Positions 4,504 through 9,293 of a DNA stretch of 9,293 nt are shown piece by piece. Below the pieces are notes generated by a model, which was not told where the DNA came from, did no database searches, and saw only the letters and a program-made list of their open reading frames with translations. The DNA is from Acetobacteraceae bacterium (lineage in GTDB: Bacteria; Pseudomonadota; Alphaproteobacteria; Acetobacterales; Acetobacteraceae): NCBI GenBank assembly GCA_027311485.1, contig DAICYU010000112.1, positions 1-9,293 of the forward strand, written 5' to 3'. How positions within the stretch are numbered: the stretch's first letter is position 1; each line of letters opens with the position of its first letter. The position numbers and the translations under genes were made by a program.

Positions 4504-7500
4504 GCAGCCTCCGGCGTGGCAGCGGCCCCGGCCGCAGCCATGTCACCCTGGCTTGCCTCCTCGGGTGCCGCGGCGGCCGGGTCTTTCAGTACGACGCCCT
4601 GCACGCGGGTCAGCAACAGGTCCGCGGTTTCATACACCATGCTGGGCTCAAGGTAACGCAGACACGCCAGGGATCGCGGGCAATCCTCGGCTTTGGCCAG
4701 ATAGCAGGGACTGCACGTCATATTCCGCCGAAGCGCCACGGCACTGGGTCCCAACGGTCCCCATTCGACGGGATCGACAACCCCGGAATGGACCCCGATC
4801 GTGGGGAGGCCCACCGCTGCGGCAATATGCTTGGGACCACTGTCGTTACCGATGTAAAGAACACAGTTCTTCAGCAGTCGCGGCAGGTCGGCCAGCGGCG
4901 TCTTGCCGGCCATGCTGGCGATCCGGTCGGTGTGCAGCACGTTTTCGGTCAGCCGGTCGGCGACTTCGACCTCATCCGGACCACCGACCAGCATGACGTT
5001 CACGTTGTTGCGTTCGATTATCAGATCGATCAGGGCAGAAAAATGCTCCTCGGGCCATTGCTTGGTGATGTTGCCCGCGCCCGGATGAATCGCAACCACG
5101 GGCCTGTCGAACAGAGCCCGCACGTTGTCCGGCAGGTCATCAAGCGGCATGGCAAGCGGACCCGGCCGCATGACCACCCGGTCCATTTCGGTCGCGCGGC
5201 CGATTGCATTCACCAGCGACAGGAGATCATCGACGATATGGCTTCGCTTGCGCTGCAAGGTGCGATCGCCATCCCAGTCCAGGGCGATATCGAGGTTCGG
5301 ATACTGGCCAAGATGATCAAAGCCGGCCAGGAATCGTGCGCCGGTGTATTTCAGGACATCCCGGGTGGACGGATGTTTGCGTAGGTCCACCGCCAGATCA
5401 AACCGATACGGCCGCAACTGTTCAGCCAGCGCCACAAAATCATTCCGGGACAATTCACGTTCGCCCAGCTGGGAACGGGCGTGGAAGAAATCAAACGTGA
5501 TCAGCTCATCAATGCTCGGCTCCAGCGAAACGAACGCCCGCGATGCCAGACCTGCAAGGACCGTGATCCGTGCATGCGGGAAGATCGACTTGAGCCGGCG
5601 GATCGGCGGCAAAGCCGTAACGAAATCACCGATATGATCGAGCTTCACGACAAGGATGTTCTGGATTTCCTCCTTGTGGAAGATCGGCGCCCCTGAGACC
5701 ACCCACTGCACAGGTTCATCATCGGGACGAAAATCGTCGGCATGCTTCCACAGCCGTGGATTGAAATACGGATCACCCGCCGCAAAGACAGTCTTCCAGG
5801 CTGCGTTGAAGTGCGTCAGATCGAACACATCCTTCAGATATGCCCGGCTTGCCAGTTCGTAGTGAATGAGCGTTGCATACGGCGTGTAAACCGTCAGCAA
5901 CCCGGCCCGATGCACGCGCAGGCAGAAGTCGAGATCGTTGTTTACGATCTGATGTGCTTCCTCGAACCCACCAAGTCTTTCGAAGGTATCGCGGCGTACG
6001 AGCATGCAGGCGCCAGTGACCGCCATGACGTTGCGCTGCGTCAGTGCAAGGCCGAAATAGCACGGATCATCCTTGGAAGCGAAACGAAAGGCATGCCGTC
6101 CGATGCCGTTATGGGCCAGGAACATGCCAGCGTGCTGAACCTTGCCGTCACGATATAAAAGCTGCGGGCCTGTGATACCGACCTCCGGCCGCTGGCCATT
6201 CTCGAGCAGCGCGTCCAGCCAGTCTTCCTGGATAATTTCGATGTCGTCGTTCAGGAACAGGAAGTAGTCACCCTCGGAAACCGCCGCGGCACGGTTGTTG
6301 AAGATCGACCAGTTGAAGGCATCCGGAATATTGACTACCTTGTCGGCGTTTTCATGAACCCAGGCCTTCCATTTTGGCTCCGTCGCCGGAATGTTGTCGA
6401 TGACAACGATCTCATAATCCTTGTAGGCCGTCTTCTCCCGCAATGTCCGGATGCAGGTTTCGATGTAGCCGTGTGCAGCACACGTGGGAATGATGATCGA
6501 CACCTTGCCGGCGGATTGCACGGCGCGCCTGATGCGCCACGTTCCGGGTATGGGGGTTTCCAATACCGTACCGGCAATGTCCAACCGTTCCATCGCACCC
6601 AGCAACGCCGTTCGTTCCTGGGCCGGGTCATCCAACGCCACGGACGCGCGCTGGCACAGCAGCTTCGGCACATGGCGCACGGCGCCGGCCAGTTCGATGC
6701 AGCGAAGCACCAGGTCGTATTCGCCAGCCTCCCACACTCTGGCTGGCGTCGCGCCGGATACCGCCATCACTTCGGCCGTGGCGACCCAGGGCCGGCCAAT
6801 GTAATTGGTCGAATAGATCAGATCGGGCGAGTAATCCGGCTTGAAGAAGGGCTCATTTTCACGGCTGACCGGACTGATGCGCACCTCATCGCCGTAGATC
6901 AGCCCGCTGGACGGATCCCGCCCCCCGGCCATCGCCAACTCCAGCAGCATATCCGCCCCGATTTCATCCCCGGGCAGCAACAACCCGATCAGGTGCGACC
7001 GTTCATGCATCGCGTCGGCGAGGGAGACCGTCCACCGCACATCCTGCGGCGTGATGATGGTGAATCGATCGGCCAGATGCGGCAGCGTATCGTCTATGGC
7101 GGCATGCATGGCCGCAACGACATCATCGTCCTCGGCCAGGACCAGCATCGTCCAGTCGTCGTAACACTGTAGCCGGAACGCATTCAACGTCGTACGAAGC
7201 CGGTCGAGGCTGACGTCTCGATCCTGTCGGAGGACAAAGCGGAACGATGGCCGGTAGTTCAGCTCGTCCAGCAGGGCCATCATCATATCGGTTTCGATGC
7301 GTGGCACCCGACGGCGAAGGCCGGCCTGGTCCTGGTGCTCTTCCGACTTGTTGACCGTGATGGTGAACGATTTCTCGGTCTCGGCACCGCTGGCGGCGCG
7401 AACCTTCAAACGGACGGTGTGATCGCCGTTACGCAAGCTGCGCGGCGGGCAATGAAACGCGTAGCCGCTGCGCAGCGAGTTCGGCCAGTCGGGAAAGGCC

Positions 7501-9218
7501 GTGCCCACATCCTGGCGTGCCAGCCCGTAGTGCATGTCGCCCAGACGCTGGTCATCCAGGAAGACCTCGAATTTTTCGACTTCAGAACGACATAGGAGCC
7601 AGCCATCGATGGTCAGGCGACCGGTGACGGTTTCCACCGCGACGCCGTTGGACGTTGCCGGCGCATCGAGTTCGAACTTGAATTCGGCGGACTGTTCCGG
7701 TGCCGGTGCGGCCGCTGGCGGCGGCGTTGGCGAACCGGAGCCAGCCTTTGCAGCGGCTGGCGCGGGTTCCGTCACAGCGGTCACTATCACCGCGGCTTGG
7801 GCGGCTTTCTCTTCGCCGAGCATGTTGCGAACGATGACCTCAACGGTGTGCTCGCCTTCGAACTGATCGCCGATACCGTGATCAAACTTGAAGCCTGAGA
7901 AGCAGGCCATTGGGATATGGGCGTAGCTGGCACCGACATCGGGCCGTTCGTGGCCGTATGTCGCCAGCCCCACCTCCGCGTCGTCAACCAGGACCCGGAC
8001 CTGGGCGACGCCCGCGGCGCAGACCGTCCAACCGTTCACGGTCAGGCGCCCAAGATTGGTCAGTCTCGCCTCGTCACAGAACAGGCTGATTTCGGCTGTT
8101 GGTTCCTGCGCAGGGATGGGCGCCTGAGACTCGACGGCCGTGTTTTCCGTTGCATGATCGTCGACCCCGGGTGCTGCTGCCCGGTCCGTCCGTGCAGCGG
8201 CAGGCGGCGTCGGATTGAACCGAGGGGTCGAGCGGCGGGAGAGGCGCTCGACAGGCACGGATTCCTCATGCCCGAAGCCGTTTGAGCAGACGACCTGCGC
8301 GCGTATTGTCGGTGCATCCCGGTCGGCATCGTCCAGTTGAACGGTTAGGTTGAAACCTGACAGGCGACCGTTCGGATAGGTTGCATAAACCGTGGCGACA
8401 TCTTCACGCTCACTGCCCAGAAGCGCCTTACCGGCACGCTCCTCACCGGCATAGACCTGAACGGCGAGGATCGGGCTCATGGCAACGGCCCACCCGTGGA
8501 CGGACAAAAGGCCGTCGCCGTCGATCGTGCCACGTTCAATGTAAAGCAGGGCATGCGGGCGGATCGAAGCAACGCCCGTCAACTGACGCGACGATCCCGA
8601 CACCAGAACGACCGGATCCGCGGCCGAATGGTCGACCCCAGCAACAAATGTCTCTGTGCATTCCAGGTCGTCGCTTGTCCGCGCGACGATCTGGAACACC
8701 TGCCGCACCGGCCGGTCGACCGCCGGGCATGGCAGGTTGAACTGGAAACCCCGCTGGCGCCCCTGCGTGCCGTCGGGCATGTCGGCGAACGCGGCCCGTT
8801 CCGGCTGTCCGTATGACGCGACGCTGACGATCATGCCGGAACACTCCAGCCGAACCTCAACAATCGTCGCGGGGCTGACGACACGGCCACGGACCATGAC
8901 ATCGAAGCGGCCGAACACGAACCCGCCCGACAGGTCGGGATCGACCTCGATCAGCACGGCCGGACCGGCCGGTTCCACATTCGGCGCTTCCTGCCCCAAG
9001 GTCATCAGGCCATCGGTGACGACCGATCCGGCCCCGTTGGGCGCAGCGTCGTGATCGCTGCGAGCGGTAGTTACCTCCGACGCCATGGCGTCTTGACCGT
9101 CCAGCTTCCCGGGTGGCGGGGTCCGCCCCTCGGCCCGCCGCGCGCTTCCCTTGGAATGTCTTTGTGATGCCGGCCGTTTGCGCGTCATACGGGGGATGCC
9201 TCGTGAATGCCTTGTCAT
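4500..9218 (-). CDS. Giant multidomain glycosyltransferase: four beta-sandwich-like modules, degenerate GT-A, GT2, GT9
   Basis: This 1572-residue chain has, in order, a basic low-complexity N-terminus (1-60) and four related modules at about 87-195, 226-325, 376-480 and 513-623. Pro/Ala-rich linkers lie at 328-374 and 481-510. Next comes a GT-A-like domain (656-900) with KPDYSPDLIYSTNYIG at 793-808 but eroded catalytic motifs. A full GT2 domain (904-1130) has KVSIIIPT, D941, a DXD-equivalent NDD at 990-992 and NNDLDFCLR at 1093-1101. A GT9 domain (1186-1545) has LVVKLDHIGDFVTALPP, HPGAG at 1378-1382, KQWPEEHF at 1386-1393 and NDSGPKHIAAAVG at 1458-1470. It ends in the four-cysteine motif C1502-x2-C-x7-C-x5-C1519. 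The GT2 domain would transfer a nucleotide-sugar residue. The GT9 domain resembles ADP-heptose:LPS heptosyltransferases. No signal peptide or membrane helix is visible, so cytoplasmic action on a lipid-linked or surface glycan is inferred. The start is uncertain: no clear Shine-Dalgarno precedes 9218, 9188 or 9086. I keep 9218 because it forms an ATGA with a possible upstream frame. Confidence 0.9.
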   Translation of the reverse strand: MTRHSRGIPRMTRKRPASQRHSKGSARRAEGRTPPPGKLDGQDAMASEVTTARSDHDAAPNGAGSVVTDGLMTLGQEAPNVEPAGPAVLIEVDPDLSGGFVFGRFDVMVRGRVVSPATIVEVRLECSGMIVSVASYGQPERAAFADMPDGTQGRQRGFQFNLPCPAVDRPVRQVFQIVARTSDDLECTETFVAGVDHSAADPVVLVSGSSRQLTGVASIRPHALLYIERGTIDGDGLLSVHGWAVAMSPILAVQVYAGEERAGKALLGSEREDVATVYATYPNGRLSGFNLTVQLDDADRDAPTIRAQVVCSNGFGHEESVPVERLSRRSTPRFNPTPPAAARTDRAAAPGVDDHATENTAVESQAPIPAQEPTAEISLFCDEARLTNLGRLTVNGWTVCAAGVAQVRVLVDDAEVGLATYGHERPDVGASYAHIPMACFSGFKFDHGIGDQFEGEHTVEVIVRNMLGEEKAAQAAVIVTAVTEPAPAAAKAGSGSPTPPPAAAPAPEQSAEFKFELDAPATSNGVAVETVTGRLTIDGWLLCRSEVEKFEVFLDDQRLGDMHYGLARQDVGTAFPDWPNSLRSGYAFHCPPRSLRNGDHTVRLKVRAASGAETEKSFTITVNKSEEHQDQAGLRRRVPRIETDMMMALLDELNYRPSFRFVLRQDRDVSLDRLRTTLNAFRLQCYDDWTMLVLAEDDDVVAAMHAAIDDTLPHLADRFTIITPQDVRWTVSLADAMHERSHLIGLLLPGDEIGADMLLELAMAGGRDPSSGLIYGDEVRISPVSRENEPFFKPDYSPDLIYSTNYIGRPWVATAEVMAVSGATPARVWEAGEYDLVLRCIELAGAVRHVPKLLCQRASVALDDPAQERTALLGAMERLDIAGTVLETPIPGTWRIRRAVQSAGKVSIIIPTCAAHGYIETCIRTLREKTAYKDYEIVVIDNIPATEPKWKAWVHENADKVVNIPDAFNWSIFNNRAAAVSEGDYFLFLNDDIEIIQEDWLDALLENGQRPEVGITGPQLLYRDGKVQHAGMFLAHNGIGRHAFRFASKDDPCYFGLALTQRNVMAVTGACMLVRRDTFERLGGFEEAHQIVNNDLDFCLRVHRAGLLTVYTPYATLIHYELASRAYLKDVFDLTHFNAAWKTVFAAGDPYFNPRLWKHADDFRPDDEPVQWVVSGAPIFHKEEIQNILVVKLDHIGDFVTALPPIRRLKSIFPHARITVLAGLASRAFVSLEPSIDELITFDFFHARSQLGERELSRNDFVALAEQLRPYRFDLAVDLRKHPSTRDVLKYTGARFLAGFDHLGQYPNLDIALDWDGDRTLQRKRSHIVDDLLSLVNAIGRATEMDRVVMRPGPLAMPLDDLPDNVRALFDRPVVAIHPGAGNITKQWPEEHFSALIDLIIERNNVNVMLVGGPDEVEVADRLTENVLHTDRIASMAGKTPLADLPRLLKNCVLYIGNDSGPKHIAAAVGLPTIGVHSGVVDPVEWGPLGPSAVALRRNMTCSPCYLAKAEDCPRSLACLRYLEPSMVYETADLLLTRVQGVVLKDPAAAAPEEASQGDMAAAGAAATPEAA
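6519..7253 (-). other. Degenerate GT-A (GT2-like) domain inside the giant glycosyltransferase
   Basis: Residues 656-900 align by eye with the first domain of two-domain GT2 enzymes. Landmarks are LIYGDEV (773-779), FKPDYSPDLIYSTNYIG (792-808), YDLVLR (834-839) and HVPKLLCQR (849-857). The usual opening P-x-[YF]-N nucleotide-binding motif is replaced by RFVLRQDRDV. The usual DxDD-type metal motif appears as LLLPGDE (746-752). It is probably inactive or has altered specificity and may have a structural or acceptor-binding role. This is inference from motif loss, not a structural result. Confidence 0.6.
7350..8960 (-). repeat. Four diverged beta-sandwich-like module repeats in the giant glycosyltransferase
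   Basis: Four copies of a module of about 100 residues precede the transferase domains. Copies 3 and 4 are closest. GRLTVNGW (390-397) matches GRLTIDGW (533-540). YGHERPDVGASY (421-432) matches YGLARQDVGTAF (564-575). SGFKF (441-445) matches SGYAF (584-588). Copy 2 has LLSVHGW (237-243), EREDVATVYATYP and SGFNL. Copy 1 is most diverged, keeping only FDVMVRGRVV, SYGQPER and RGFQF. Similar GW...YG-x-x-R-x-DV...GF modules accompany secreted or surface-related proteins in other bacteria. Their role beside a glycosyltransferase is unknown. Confidence 0.75.
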
Positions 9219-9293
9219 AACGTGCGCGCGGCACGCGGGGTCAGCGAGTGATAGTCAGCGACCGAAACAGCCGCTGCGTTGCCACAGGCGCTA
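9215..9293 (-). CDS. Possible C-terminal fragment of an upstream minus-strand gene
   Basis: One minus-strand frame is open from the window edge for 25 codons and ends in ...TPRAARTL followed by TGA at 9217-9215. The stop overlaps the ATG of the giant glycosyltransferase as ATGA, the same arrangement that joins the glycosyltransferase to cysQ. The fragment is too short to identify. Another frame in this strand also stops here, so the call rests mainly on the overlap. If real, it would extend the operon upstream and support 9218 as the start. Confidence 0.35.
   Translation of the reverse strand, partial: SACGNAAAVSVADYHSLTPRAARTL

Noticed and set aside
3958..4656. 232-codon plus-strand open frame across the cysQ/glycosyltransferase junction
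   Set aside because: It is antisense to conserved CysQ motifs and to the glycosyltransferase tail, with low-complexity, Arg/Gly-rich translation.
6354..7172. 272-codon plus-strand open frame opposite the glycosyltransferase
   Set aside because: It lies antisense to clear GT2 motif coding, its translation has no recognisable domain, and long antisense frames are expected in GC-rich genes.

Overview
The window looks like chromosomal DNA from a GC-rich alphaproteobacterium. An acetic-acid-bacterium or Rhodospirillales-like host is an inference. It rests on a hopanoid-type squalene gene (hpnE) that runs into a probable squalene-hopene cyclase, a DUF1489 gene (a family I know mainly from Alphaproteobacteria), and an alphaproteobacterial-style CysQ. 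No rRNA, tRNA, CRISPR array, insertion sequence or phage gene was seen. Coding density is high, and no gene-free stretch exceeds about 150 bases.

Layout from left to right. (1) Minus strand, 1-1356: the start of a probable squalene-hopene cyclase gene, cut by the window edge, lies 8 bases downstream of hpnE. Together they would make squalene from hydroxysqualene and cyclise it to hopene. (2) Minus strand, 1495-1917: a 140-residue DUF1489 protein of unknown function, upstream of hpnE and in the same direction. (3) 1918-2065: a 148-base divergent intergenic region with a GGCCA/TGGCC palindrome that also forms a direct repeat. (4) Plus strand, 2066-3719: a PHB-depolymerase-type esterase followed by a two-repeat dimeric alpha/beta-barrel protein, probably one operon. 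(5) Minus strand, 3721-9218: a 1572-residue glycan-assembly protein whose stop codon overlaps the start of cysQ (ATGA). CysQ then converges on the plus-strand operon with a single base between the two stop codons. (6) 9215-9293: possible tail of another minus-strand gene, overlapping the start of the large gene by ATGA.

The most unusual element is the large protein. It carries four diverged copies of a beta-sandwich-like module (GW, YG-R-DV and SG-F/Y signatures), then a degenerate GT-A domain, an apparently intact GT2 domain, and a complete GT9 (heptosyltransferase-like) domain, all in one chain. The stretch encoding the intact GT2 domain is about 56% GC by hand count, against about 70% in the esterase gene. 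This suggests that the glycosyltransferase core has a different history. Translational coupling to cysQ, a phosphatase for 3'-phosphoadenosine 5'-phosphate, raises the possibility that the glycan is sulfated, but nothing in the window proves it.
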